From the NCBI GenBank assembly GCA_902529645.1, contig CABZXO010000012.1, forward strand, positions 1-35,390: 35,390 nt of DNA, in the 5' to 3' direction. The stretch's first letter is position 1; every line of letters starts with the position of its first letter. A model generated the notes under the pieces. The model ran no database searches, was not told the origin of the DNA, and saw only the letters and a program-made list of their open reading frames with translations. A program made the position numbers and the translations under genes. Positions 18,684 through 27,554 of the stretch are shown here, piece by piece. The stretch comes from an uncultured Pelagibacteraceae bacterium. GTDB lineage: Bacteria; Pseudomonadota; Alphaproteobacteria; Pelagibacterales; Pelagibacteraceae.

Positions 18684-18970
18684 TATTCAATTACCTTTGG
18701 TACTACAAAATAATCTTCATTTTCCTTAGGAGAATTTTTTATTACTTGATCTCTTAAGTTTTTACTTTTTACTTCATCTGACCTTAGTTTTAGAGTTGTT
18801 TCAGCAACTGAAGTTAATGGTTCAACATTGTCAGTTTTTAATTCGTTAAGTTTTTCAATAAAATTGAAAATTGAATTTAAATCTCCTGCAAGTTTCTCTA
18901 CTTTTTTCTCATCTACAGAAATTCTTGATAGTTTAGATATGTGCTTTATTGTTTTAAGATTGATGCTCAT
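18683..18970 (-). CDS. gatC: Asp-tRNA(Asn)/Glu-tRNA(Gln) amidotransferase subunit C
   Basis: GatC is the small subunit that wraps GatA and GatB together. From ATG 18970 it has 95 aa: [19 protein letters not shown] at the N-terminus and [12 protein letters not shown] in the middle are family hallmarks. An in-frame GTG at 19000 would add ten unconserved residues, so I prefer 18970. It is divergent from ruvX with 50 AT-rich bases between, which must contain both promoters. Confidence 0.94.
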   Translation of the reverse strand: MSINLKTIKHISKLSRISVDEKKVEKLAGDLNSIFNFIEKLNELKTDNVEPLTSVAETTLKLRSDEVKSKNLRDQVIKNSPKENEDYFVVPKVIE

Positions 18971-19020
18971 ATGGTATTTAAATATGTCGAAAACTATCAC
19001 TTAAGTTTAAAATATACAAT

Positions 19021-19476
19021 ATGATCACTATTGAAGAATTCAAAAAAAAACAGTCTGAAACCTCTAGATTAATTGGTTTAGATCTTGGTTCAAAAAGAAT
19101 CGGTGTATCAATTTGTGACGAAAAACAGTCAATAGCCACACCCTTTAAAACGATCAATAAAACCAATAATGATGATCTAATCAATGAATTAAAAAAAATA
19201 TTAAAGGAAAACAATATTAAAGGAATTATCATCGGATATCCAATTAACATGGATGGTACGTTGGGTCCTTCTGCTCAATCAGTAAGTGATGTGTCTAAAA
19301 ATATAGACACAAATATTGATGTAGATGTTTGTCTTTGGGATGAAAGACTTTCAACTGTTGGTGCATTTAACCTATCCAGCCAGCTTGATATTAATGTTTC
19401 TAAGCGTGAAAAAAAAATAGATCAAAATGCAGCTGCATTTATTCTTCAAGGAGCTATAGATTATTTAAATAATTAA
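19021..19476 (+). CDS. ruvX: Putative pre-16S rRNA nuclease / RuvX (YqgF)
   Basis: RNase H-fold nuclease implicated in maturing the 5' end of 16S rRNA. The 151-aa protein shows IGLDLGSKRIGVSICD (D21), a central IIIGYPINMDGTLG and VCLWDERLSTVGA, and a terminal DQNAAAFILQGAIDYL, all family motifs. It leads a plus-strand run with pyrB, pyrC', plsY and topA, the order common in Alphaproteobacteria. Confidence 0.94.
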   Translation: MITIEEFKKKQSETSRLIGLDLGSKRIGVSICDEKQSIATPFKTINKTNNDDLINELKKILKENNIKGIIIGYPINMDGTLGPSAQSVSDVSKNIDTNIDVDVCLWDERLSTVGAFNLSSQLDINVSKREKKIDQNAAAFILQGAIDYLNN

Positions 19477-19518
19477 TCCTTGCCATTTAGGTGGTTTATA
19501 GCTATAGAGTTAATTTTA

Positions 19519-20460
19519 ATGGCAATTAAAACCAATAAAGCTATTAAAATCTCACAAAAACATCTGTTAGGTATCCAAGATTTATCAGTTAATGATATTA
19601 ATTATATCCTGGATGAGTCAGAAGCTTTCATAAAATTAAACCAGAGTAAAAATAAAAAAATCGATGTGTTAAGAGGCAAAACACAAATAAACTTATTCTT
19701 TGAGCCTTCAACTAGAACACAAAGCTCATTTGAACTTGCTGGAAAAAGACTTGGTGCAGACGTCATGTCAATGAATATGGGTAACTCAGCCATTAAAAAA
19801 GGTGAAACTTTGATTGATACGGCCATGACCTTAAATGCAATGCATCCTGATATAATTGTAATCAGACATCAAGACTCCGGTGCTTGTAATCTATTATCTC
19901 AAAAAGTTAATTGTGTCGTTCTAAATGCTGGTGATGGTAGACGTGAGCACCCTACCCAAGCATTATTAGATGCATTAACAATTAGAAATCGAAAAAAAAA
20001 AATTCAAGGATTAAAAATAGCAATATGCGGAGATATACTTCATTCAAGAGTAGCTAGATCAAATATTTATCTTCTTACTATGTTAGGAGCTGAGGTCAAT
20101 ATAGTTGCTCCATCTAATCTTATGCCAAAAGAAATTGAAAAATTCGGGGTTAACACTTTTACTGATATGAAAAAAGGTCTCAAAGATTGTGATATTGTGA
20201 TGATGCTTAGATTACAAAATGAAAGAATGACCAGTTCATATCTTTCATCGAATAGAGAGTACTATGAATATTATGGATTAACTCCAGATAAACTTGATCA
20301 TGCAAAGTCAGATGCTTTAATTATGCATCCTGGTCCAATGAATAGAGGAATTGAAATTGATACAAGATTAGCTGATGACATAAACAAGAGTGTAATTAAA
20401 GAACAAGTTGAATTAGGTGTTGCTGTAAGAATGGCATGTTTAAAAATATTTTGTGAATAA
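19519..20460 (+). CDS. pyrB: Aspartate carbamoyltransferase catalytic subunit
   Basis: PyrB joins carbamoyl phosphate and aspartate in pyrimidine synthesis. From ATG 19519 it has 313 aa. The carbamoyl-phosphate motif [13 protein letters not shown] (S64-T67) is intact, as are [12 protein letters not shown] and the late [11 protein letters not shown]. An in-frame TTG at 19480 would add 13 residues unlike the family. The downstream pyrC homologue begins at the very next base after the stop. No regulatory pyrI gene is nearby, as expected for the class that pairs with a dihydroorotase-like partner. Confidence 0.96.
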   Translation: MAIKTNKAIKISQKHLLGIQDLSVNDINYILDESEAFIKLNQSKNKKIDVLRGKTQINLFFEPSTRTQSSFELAGKRLGADVMSMNMGNSAIKKGETLIDTAMTLNAMHPDIIVIRHQDSGACNLLSQKVNCVVLNAGDGRREHPTQALLDALTIRNRKKKIQGLKIAICGDILHSRVARSNIYLLTMLGAEVNIVAPSNLMPKEIEKFGVNTFTDMKKGLKDCDIVMMLRLQNERMTSSYLSSNREYYEYYGLTPDKLDHAKSDALIMHPGPMNRGIEIDTRLADDINKSVIKEQVELGVAVRMACLKIFCE

Positions 20461-21747
20461 ATGAAAAAACAATACTTTATAAATGCAAATATTATAGATC
20501 CTCATAACTCTATAAACGAAAATGGTGGATTAATAATTGGAGAAGATGGAAAGATAGAGGCTATAGGTAAAAAGGTTAATACAAATAATTTACCAACTAG
20601 AGAAAAACCTACTGACTTAAAGGGTAAATATATATTTCCTGGTATAGTAGATATGAGAGTTTTTGTTGGCGAGCCAGGATATGAATATAAGGAAAATTTC
20701 AGAACTTTGAGTAATGCTGCATTATCTGGTGGAGTTACCTCAGTTGTAACGATGCCTAATACAGATCCAATTATAGATAATGTGTCAATTGTAGATTTTT
20801 TAAAAAGAAGAGGACGTGATAAGTCTAAAATAAATATCTTTCCTTGCGCCTCATTAACTCAAAACACTGATGGCACGAATATGACTGAATTCGGATTGCT
20901 AGCTAAAAAAGGAATTATTGCTTTTACTGACGGAGTAAAAACAATTCAAAATACTAGGCTTATGTCTAGAATTATGAATTCAGCTAAAGATTTGGGATGT
21001 CTTATAATGCAACATGCTGAGGATTACGATTTATCTAAAAATGGCATGATTAATTCTGGTATTATTGCAACAAAACTAGGCTTATCAAGCATACCAGATA
21101 TTGCTGAAAGAATTATAATTGAAAGAGATCTTGCTCTCTTAGAAAAAACTAAATGTCGATATCATATATCTCAACTATCAGTAGGAAAATCTGTAGATAT
21201 AATTAAAGAACGTAAACAAAACGTTAAATTTACTTGCGGTGTATCAATAAACAATCTTTCATTAAATGAAAATGATATTGGAGATTTTAGAACTTTTTTA
21301 AAATTATCACCTCCACTGAGAAGAGAAGAAGATAGAGAAGCCTTAGTTCAAGGATTAAAAGATAAAACTATTGATGTAATTGTTTCTGACCATAAACCTG
21401 AAGATGAAGAATCTAAAAGATTAACTTTTGCTCAAGCTGCGACAGGTGCATCCGGTATTGAAACATTATTGTCTTTAAGTTTAGAATTATTTCATAATGG
21501 ATCTGTAAAACTTGAAACCATAATTCAAGCATTAACATCTAACCCAGCAAAAATATTAAACATAAATAAAGGAAACCTGTCTATTGGAAATGATGCAGAT
21601 TTTTGTATAGTGGATATCAATAAACCATGGATTGTAAAAAAAGAAAATTTAATCTCTAAATCTAAAAATACTTCAATTGAAGATAAGAAACTTCAAGGAA
21701 AAGTAACCAATACATTTGTAAAAGGTATAGAATTATTTAAAATATAA
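20461..21747 (+). CDS. Dihydroorotase-like protein, probably non-catalytic (PyrC'/PyrX type)
   Basis: 428-aa amidohydrolase of the class I dihydroorotase family, placed immediately after pyrB. Active enzymes have a DxHxH zinc motif followed by REPG; here the segment reads DMRVFVGEPG, with R66 and F68 replacing both histidines. The later DHAPH motif has become DHKPE (D310, H311). H185 in MQHAED and H235 in YHISQ remain. Loss of the HxH makes hydrolysis unlikely. In Pseudomonas a similar inactive PyrC' is needed to assemble aspartate carbamoyltransferase, and related sequences are common next to pyrB in Alphaproteobacteria. A true pyrC should then lie elsewhere in the genome. Confidence 0.9.
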   Translation: MKKQYFINANIIDPHNSINENGGLIIGEDGKIEAIGKKVNTNNLPTREKPTDLKGKYIFPGIVDMRVFVGEPGYEYKENFRTLSNAALSGGVTSVVTMPNTDPIIDNVSIVDFLKRRGRDKSKINIFPCASLTQNTDGTNMTEFGLLAKKGIIAFTDGVKTIQNTRLMSRIMNSAKDLGCLIMQHAEDYDLSKNGMINSGIIATKLGLSSIPDIAERIIIERDLALLEKTKCRYHISQLSVGKSVDIIKERKQNVKFTCGVSINNLSLNENDIGDFRTFLKLSPPLRREEDREALVQGLKDKTIDVIVSDHKPEDEESKRLTFAQAATGASGIETLLSLSLELFHNGSVKLETIIQALTSNPAKILNINKGNLSIGNDADFCIVDINKPWIVKKENLISKSKNTSIEDKKLQGKVTNTFVKGIELFKI

Positions 21748-21749
21748 AA

Positions 21750-22328
21750 ATGGAACTTTTTATAATAGGTATAATCTCATACCTAATGGGATCAATTCCT
21801 TTTGGATTAATTTTAACCAGAATATTTTTAAAAAAAGATATTAGAGAGATAGGCTCTGGTAATATTGGTGCAACAAATGCTCTAAGAACTGGTAATAAAC
21901 TAATTGGTTATTCGACACTAATACTTGATGTATTAAAAGCTGTAATACCTGTTCTATACGTAAAAATTAATTTCCCTGATGCAGTATATATATCAGCTTT
22001 ATTTGCCTTTATAGGTCATGTGTTTCCTGTTTGGTTAAAATTTAAAGGTGGCAAAGGTATAGCTACATATGTTGGAATACTTTTTTCTTTAAATATTATT
22101 TATGGTTTAGTATTTGGTATTTGTTGGTTAATAATTTTTTTTATCTCTAAATATTCATCTTTAGCTTCCTTGATAGGATCACTTTCTATACCGGTATATA
22201 TTTTAATTTTTGAGGGTTTAGAAAATGTATTTTTTTATGTAATAATGTTTATTTTAATATTTTTTACCCACAGAGAAAATATTAAACGCTTGAAAAATAA
22301 AGAAGAAACTAAGACAAAAATTTATTAA
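21750..22328 (+). CDS. plsY: Acyl-phosphate:glycerol-3-phosphate acyltransferase PlsY
   Basis: PlsY transfers the acyl group from acyl-phosphate to glycerol-3-phosphate, the first step of phospholipid synthesis, in the inner membrane. The 192-aa protein has about five hydrophobic segments and the family motifs GSGNIGATNALR (35-46), KFKGGKGIAT (97-106) and the C-terminal HRENIKRL. It begins 2 nt after the pyrC' stop. In many Alphaproteobacteria dprA follows; here topA follows directly. Confidence 0.95.
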   Translation: MELFIIGIISYLMGSIPFGLILTRIFLKKDIREIGSGNIGATNALRTGNKLIGYSTLILDVLKAVIPVLYVKINFPDAVYISALFAFIGHVFPVWLKFKGGKGIATYVGILFSLNIIYGLVFGICWLIIFFISKYSSLASLIGSLSIPVYILIFEGLENVFFYVIMFILIFFTHRENIKRLKNKEETKTKIY

Positions 22329-22337
22329 TTTGACTAT

Positions 22338-22358
22338 CAAACTCTTTTGAGTAGTTTG
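22338..22358 (+). repeat. Small inverted repeat between plsY and topA
   Basis: CAAACT (22338-22343) and AGTTTG (22353-22358) form a 6-bp stem with a 9-nt loop; a competing ACTC-TTTT-GAGT hairpin lies inside. T-rich sequence follows. It might attenuate transcription into topA (ATG at 22366) or be chance in AT-rich DNA. Confidence 0.35.
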
Positions 22359-22365
22359 TTATTTT

Positions 22366-24951
22366 ATGAATCTAGTCATAGTTGAAAGCCCTGCTAAGGC
22401 GAAAACAATTAATAAATATTTAGGTGATAACTATACCGTTTTAGCTAGCTATGGACATATTAGAGATCTTCCTTCAAAAAATGGATCAGTTGATCCTGAT
22501 CAAAATTTTAAAATGGAATGGGAAGTTGATAGCTTTTCAAAAAAATATTTAAAAGAAATTACTGATGCTGCGAAAGATTCTTCAAAAATAATTCTTGCTA
22601 CTGATCCAGATCGTGAGGGTGAAGCAATAGCTTGGCATGTAAAAGAGTATTTAGATGAGAAAAAACTATTAAAGGACAAAGAAATTGAACGTGTGGTATT
22701 TAATGAAATAACAAAAAAAGCCGTCACACATGGTATTGAAAATCCAAGACAAATAGAGCCCTTGTTAGTTGATGCGTACATGGCTAGAAGAGCATTAGAT
22801 TATTTGGTTGGATTTAATATATCACCAATACTGTGGACTAAACTACCTGGCTCAAAATCAGCAGGCAGAGTTCAATCTGTTGCACTAAAATTGATTACTG
22901 AAAGAGAACATGAAATTGAATTATTCAAACCTGAAGAGTTTTGGACTTTAAGTATTAATTTTCAGGATAAAAACAAAAGCAAAATTACAGCAAGTATTTC
23001 TCAACTTGATGGAGAAAAAATTGAAAAATTCTCATTTAAAAATAAAGAGGAAATTGAAAAAGCAATTTCCAATATTAAGATCAAAAAATTTAACATAACT
23101 GATATTTCCTCAAAAGTTGTTAGCAGAAATCCTTCAGGGCCCTTTACTACTTCAACACTTCAACAAGTTGCTTCTAGTAGACTGGGTTTTGGTGCATCAA
23201 GAACAATGCAAATAGCTCAAAAACTTTATCAAGGAATAGATATTGAGGGAGATACAGTTGGATTAATTACTTATATGAGAACAGATGGAACTAATTTATC
23301 AACTGATGCTGTGTCTGATTTTAGAAATTTTATTAAAAGAGAATATGGTAACGAATACTTGCCAGAAAATCCAAATAATTACTCAGGAAAAAAAGCAAAA
23401 AACGCTCAGGAAGCTCATGAAGCAATAAGACCAACTGATATTAATAGAAATCCAAATTCTGTTAAAAAGTATTTAAGTTCTGATCAGCAAAAATTATATT
23501 CTTTAATTTGGTCTAGAGCTCTATCATCTCAAATGGAAACTGCAAAATTTGATAGAAATACAATAACGATTGAGTCTGAAGACAGTAAAACTATATGTAA
23601 ATCAAGCGGATCGGTTTTAAAATTTGATGGATTTTTAAAAGTTTATTCAAATCAAAGTAAAGATGATGATGAACAAATTTTACCTGCAATGTCAAAAGGG
23701 CCAATTAATATAGAAACTCTTATTGATGAACAACATTTTACCCAACCTCCCCCACGTTACTCTGAGGCGAGTTTGGTTAAAAAATTAGAAGAATTAGGAA
23801 TTGGAAGGCCTTCAACTTATGCAAGTATCATTTCAACAATAGCAAATAGAGGTTATGCAGAAATAATTAATAAACGATTTTTCCCAACTGACAGAGGTAA
23901 ATTAATTTCTGCTTTTTTAGAAAAACTATTTTCAAAGTACGTGGATTATAACTTCACAGCAGGACTGGAGGATCAACTAGATGACATTACCTCAGGAAAA
24001 GAAACTTGGTTAAAAGTACTAGAGTTGTTTTGGAAAGATTTTAATAGCAATGTTTCAGAAGTAAAAGAAAAAAGGACTAGAGAAGTTTTGGATCTTTTAA
24101 ATGAAAGTTTGGGAGCATTGATATTTGACACTGATAAAGAAGGTAAGATAGTTAGAAAATGTCAGTTATGCGATACTGGTTCACTGAGTTTAAAAAATAG
24201 TTTTAGAGGAGGTGCTTTTATTGGATGTTCAAACTATCCAGAATGTAAATTTACAAGACCACTATCCAAAGCTAAAGCGGCTGCTCAGTCACAACTAGCG
24301 GAACCAAAATTTCTTGGAAAACACGAAAATGGAAATGATATTTTTTTAAAAAATGGAAGGTTTGGTCCTTATCTTCAATATGAGAAAGTTCATGAAGAAA
24401 ATATTGAAGAGGAAAAAACTAAAAAGAAAAAAAAGACGAAAAAAAAGAAAAATGAGGTAAATGAACTTATAAAAAATGTGTCTATTCCAAAAGGAATAGA
24501 GTTAGAAAGTATTGATATAGCTAAAGCAAAATTTCTATGTTCGCTACCTAAATCATTAGGAGTCAATCCAGAAAATCAAAAAGAAATTGTATTAAATACA
24601 GGTAGATTTGGACCATATTTAAAATGTGATAATAAATCAGCTAGAATTGAAAATGTGGAAGAAATTTTTTCTTTAGGATTAAATAGAGCTATTACATTAA
24701 TTGCTGAAGCAAAACCTGGAAGAATGTCTTCTTCAATCATAAAGGACTTAGGAGAACATCCTGAAGACAAAAAACCAGTGAGAATCATGAAAGGTCAATA
24801 TGGACCTTATATAAAATATAAATCTTTAAATGCAACTATACCTGAAGAAAAAGACCCAGTAGAGTTAACAATGGAAGAAGCTCTGATCCTTATTGAGAAA
24901 AGAAGAGAATACGATAAAACTAAAAAGATAAAAAAAAGAAAAAATAAATGA
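22366..24951 (+). CDS. topA: DNA topoisomerase I
   Basis: Type IA topoisomerase that relaxes negative supercoils. The 861-aa protein begins with the Toprim motif MNLVIVESPAKAKTINKYLG and ATDPDREGEAIAWH; the active-site tyrosine is Y303 in LITYMRTDGT. One four-cysteine zinc finger follows (C599, C602, C621, C627), where E. coli has three. Then come three short repeats of the type GRFGPYL at about 664, 746 and 809, a C-terminal repeat class common in Alphaproteobacteria. A lysine-rich linker lies at about 684-697, and the very end is also lysine-rich. The stop overlaps the ridA start (ATGA). Confidence 0.96.
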   Translation: MNLVIVESPAKAKTINKYLGDNYTVLASYGHIRDLPSKNGSVDPDQNFKMEWEVDSFSKKYLKEITDAAKDSSKIILATDPDREGEAIAWHVKEYLDEKKLLKDKEIERVVFNEITKKAVTHGIENPRQIEPLLVDAYMARRALDYLVGFNISPILWTKLPGSKSAGRVQSVALKLITEREHEIELFKPEEFWTLSINFQDKNKSKITASISQLDGEKIEKFSFKNKEEIEKAISNIKIKKFNITDISSKVVSRNPSGPFTTSTLQQVASSRLGFGASRTMQIAQKLYQGIDIEGDTVGLITYMRTDGTNLSTDAVSDFRNFIKREYGNEYLPENPNNYSGKKAKNAQEAHEAIRPTDINRNPNSVKKYLSSDQQKLYSLIWSRALSSQMETAKFDRNTITIESEDSKTICKSSGSVLKFDGFLKVYSNQSKDDDEQILPAMSKGPINIETLIDEQHFTQPPPRYSEASLVKKLEELGIGRPSTYASIISTIANRGYAEIINKRFFPTDRGKLISAFLEKLFSKYVDYNFTAGLEDQLDDITSGKETWLKVLELFWKDFNSNVSEVKEKRTREVLDLLNESLGALIFDTDKEGKIVRKCQLCDTGSLSLKNSFRGGAFIGCSNYPECKFTRPLSKAKAAAQSQLAEPKFLGKHENGNDIFLKNGRFGPYLQYEKVHEENIEEEKTKKKKKTKKKKNEVNELIKNVSIPKGIELESIDIAKAKFLCSLPKSLGVNPENQKEIVLNTGRFGPYLKCDNKSARIENVEEIFSLGLNRAITLIAEAKPGRMSSSIIKDLGEHPEDKKPVRIMKGQYGPYIKYKSLNATIPEEKDPVELTMEEALILIEKRREYDKTKKIKKRKNK

Positions 24952-25409
24952 ATTTTGAGAACAAAATTATAGAATTAAAAATTAACCTTCCAGAAGCAAA
25001 ACCACCTGTTGGTTCTTATGTTGCAACAAAAATAGTTGGAAATTTACTTTATATTTCTGGACAAATTTCTATTTCAGAAAATGGTGAATTAATCAAAGGG
25101 AAAATCGGAAAAGATTTATCGGTAGAAGAGGGTTATAAAGCAGCAGAAAGATGTGGGTTGAGTATTATATCTCAAGCAAAAGTAGCGTGTAATGGAGATC
25201 TTGCTAAAATTAAATCGTGCGTAAAATTAACAGGTTTTGTTAATTCAACTGACAACTTTACTGACCAACCGAAAGTAATTAATGGTGCTTCAGATTTAAT
25301 TGCCTCTGTTTTTGGAGACGTGGGAATGCATACGAGAGCAGCTGTAAGCACAAACAGTTTACCATTAGGTGTATCTGTTGAAGTTGATGCAATATTCGAA
25401 TTAAACTAA
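24948..25409 (+). CDS. RidA family protein (reactive imine/enamine deaminase-like)
   Basis: 153-aa member of the YjgF/YER057c/UK114 (RidA) family. Members of the RidA subfamily hydrolyse 2-aminoacrylate and related imines released by PLP enzymes. Visible: the LLYISGQIS strand, the VNGASDLI helix region, and HTRAAVSTNSLPLGVSVEVDA, in which the arginine matches the position of the ligand-binding arginine of active members. The subfamily is not certain, so no symbol is given. It overlaps topA by four bases and faces ugd end to end with no gap. Confidence 0.88.
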   Translation: MNFENKIIELKINLPEAKPPVGSYVATKIVGNLLYISGQISISENGELIKGKIGKDLSVEEGYKAAERCGLSIISQAKVACNGDLAKIKSCVKLTGFVNSTDNFTDQPKVINGASDLIASVFGDVGMHTRAAVSTNSLPLGVSVEVDAIFELN

Positions 25410-26708
25410 TTATCTGCCAATTCCAAAATATTTAATATTTAATTTCCGCATTTGTAATGGAGAATAGAGATTTCTCATATCAAAAACTTTAAAGTTATTT
25501 TTTTTTACTAATTTTTTAAAATTTAATAATTTAAAATCATTCCATTCAGTATGTAGAATAATTAAATCTGCATTTAGACACGCTGCATTTAAACTGTTTG
25601 AATAACTTACATTTTTTAAATGCTTAAATTCATTCTTCTCACCTGAAGGATCATAGTAGGTAATTTTAGATTTTTTTTTATTAAAATAATTTATCATTGG
25701 TATACTTGTTGCTTCACGCATATCATCAGTGTTGGGTTTGAAGGTAACGCCTAAAAAAGTAATTTTTTTATTGGTTAATTTATTATTTAAAATAAATTTT
25801 ACCTTTTCAATAAATGAGAGTTTTCGTGAATTATTTGAGCTAACTACACTTTTAACAATTGACATGTTTGTTTTAAATTTTTTACCAATATCAATTAATG
25901 CGCGTGTATCTTTAGGAAAACATGATCCTCCGTAAGCAGGTCCTGCTCTTAAAAATCTATCTCCAATACGTTGGTCGGAACCCATGCCTAAAGAAACATC
26001 TTTTACATCTACACCAGTTTGCTCACATAAATTTGCAATTTCGTTGATAAATGAGATCTTAGTAGCTAGAAACGAGTTTGATGCGTATTTAATTAATTCC
26101 GCAGCTTTACGTGAAGTATGAAAATAACGGCTTGATTTTTTAATTATAGGCAAATAAAGCGATTTAAGTATTTTGTTAGCTTTTTTACTATCTGTTCCAA
26201 TGATTACACGATCAGGATAAAGAAAATCTCTTATAGCCTCTCCTTCTCTAAGAAATTCTGGATTAGATACAACATCAATAAATTTTTTATTTTTTAAATT
26301 TTTTAATATTTTTTCAATTTTATCTCCAGTTGTTACTGGAACAGTAGATTTGGTTACAATTATTTTATATTTTTTGATTATTTTTTTTAACTCACGCGCA
26401 ACATTATATACATGTTTTAAATCAGCAGAATTACTATTATTTCTGGTTGGCGTACCTACACAAATAAAAATAATATCAGAATTAAAAACTGCTTTTTTAA
26501 TATCAGTTGTAAAAAATAATCTTTTTTGTTTGTAATTTTTTTTTAAAATTTCCTCTAAACCTGGTTCATATATTGGGACTAATCCTTTATTTAAGGAATT
26601 GATTTTATTTATATCTTTATCAACACAATAAACTGTGTTACCTAAATCAGAGAAACACACTCCACTTACTAAACCAACATAACCTGTACCGATCATACAC
26701 AGTTTCAT
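25410..26708 (-). CDS. ugd: UDP-glucose 6-dehydrogenase
   Basis: Oxidises UDP-glucose twice with NAD+ to UDP-glucuronate, a precursor for surface polysaccharides and glycolipids. The 432-aa protein shows the NAD fold MIGTGYVGLVSG (5-16), STVPVTTGDK, the EFLREGEA loop (151-158), K207 and N211 in LIKYASNSFLATK, and the catalytic cysteine C263 with D267 in GGSCFPKD. It overlaps galU upstream by four bases, so the two steps from glucose-1-phosphate are co-expressed. Very rich in lysine and asparagine. Confidence 0.95.
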   Translation of the reverse strand: MKLCMIGTGYVGLVSGVCFSDLGNTVYCVDKDINKINSLNKGLVPIYEPGLEEILKKNYKQKRLFFTTDIKKAVFNSDIIFICVGTPTRNNSNSADLKHVYNVARELKKIIKKYKIIVTKSTVPVTTGDKIEKILKNLKNKKFIDVVSNPEFLREGEAIRDFLYPDRVIIGTDSKKANKILKSLYLPIIKKSSRYFHTSRKAAELIKYASNSFLATKISFINEIANLCEQTGVDVKDVSLGMGSDQRIGDRFLRAGPAYGGSCFPKDTRALIDIGKKFKTNMSIVKSVVSSNNSRKLSFIEKVKFILNNKLTNKKITFLGVTFKPNTDDMREATSIPMINYFNKKKSKITYYDPSGEKNEFKHLKNVSYSNSLNAACLNADLIILHTEWNDFKLLNFKKLVKKNNFKVFDMRNLYSPLQMRKLNIKYFGIGR

Positions 26709-27520
26709 AATTTACCTATTTCTATAGAAGAATTTATATAACCATTCATCGTACCACAGTCGAGATATTTGCCTTCAAAATTATGTGCTATAAATCTTTC
26801 TTTATCATTTATTAATAGTTGAATAGCATCTGTAATATGAACCTCTTTACCTTTTTTAGGTTTTAAAGATTTAATTTTATTAAAAATTGATCGAGGTAAA
26901 ATATATCTTCCAATAACAGCATTATTTGATGGAGCTTTTCTTTCAGATGGTTTTTCCACAACACCACCTATAATAAAGTTTCTATTATTTAATTTTTTGT
27001 TAATTTTATATATACCCCATCGAGAAACATTATTTTTTTTAACCTTCATAGAAGCCATAACTGAAGCATTGTAATTTTGATGAACTTTAATCATTGCTTT
27101 AGAGCAATTTTTTTTAATTATTAAATCGTCGGGTAGCAACATTAAGAAATATTTATTTTTTATAAATTTTTGTGTTTTAAGAACTGCATCACCTGTTCCT
27201 TTTGGTGTATTTTGAAATACAAACTTAATTTTTTTTTTATATTTAAGTATCTTCTTGTACTCATTAATTATTCTAGGGTCATTCTTTTTTTTAATTATTT
27301 TTTTATATAATTGATCACTATAAAAATATTTTTTTATCATTATTTTTTTGGAAGAGATTATAAATATAATTTCTTTAATACCTGCTTCAATACATTCGTC
27401 TAGAATATACTCAATACCAGGCCTACCGTTAATGGGTAAAAGTTCTTTTGCAAATACACTCGTTAAAGGAAGTAATCTGGTCCCAAGACCAGCTAACGGA
27501 ATAATTGCTTGTTTAATCAT
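26705..27520 (-). CDS. galU: UTP-glucose-1-phosphate uridylyltransferase
   Basis: Makes UDP-glucose from UTP and glucose-1-phosphate. The 271-aa protein has the nucleotidyltransferase start IIPLAGLGTRLLPLT, K25 in FAKELLPI, LLPDDLI with the metal-binding aspartate, and GGVVEKPS and GKYLDCGT motifs typical of GalU. About one residue in six is lysine. Paired with ugd by an ATGA overlap; its start is 34 nt from the divergent panC start. Confidence 0.95.
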   Translation of the reverse strand: MIKQAIIPLAGLGTRLLPLTSVFAKELLPINGRPGIEYILDECIEAGIKEIIFIISSKKIMIKKYFYSDQLYKKIIKKKNDPRIINEYKKILKYKKKIKFVFQNTPKGTGDAVLKTQKFIKNKYFLMLLPDDLIIKKNCSKAMIKVHQNYNASVMASMKVKKNNVSRWGIYKINKKLNNRNFIIGGVVEKPSERKAPSNNAVIGRYILPRSIFNKIKSLKPKKGKEVHITDAIQLLINDKERFIAHNFEGKYLDCGTMNGYINSSIEIGKL

Positions 27521-27554
27521 TTAAATGTTTTACTTATCTATTATTTTAATACAA

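Noticed and set aside
19480..19518. TTG start for pyrB
   Set aside because: Adds 13 residues unlike PyrB; ATG 19519 gives the family length.
24420..24455. A-rich stretch in topA as a frameshift or slippage site
   Set aside because: The frame stays open through it and the downstream repeats are in frame; it simply codes the lysine-rich linker.
27525..27554. Earlier ATG for panC
   Set aside because: Only ten extra hydrophobic residues before the conserved start, and it would leave four bases between panC and galU starts for both promoters.
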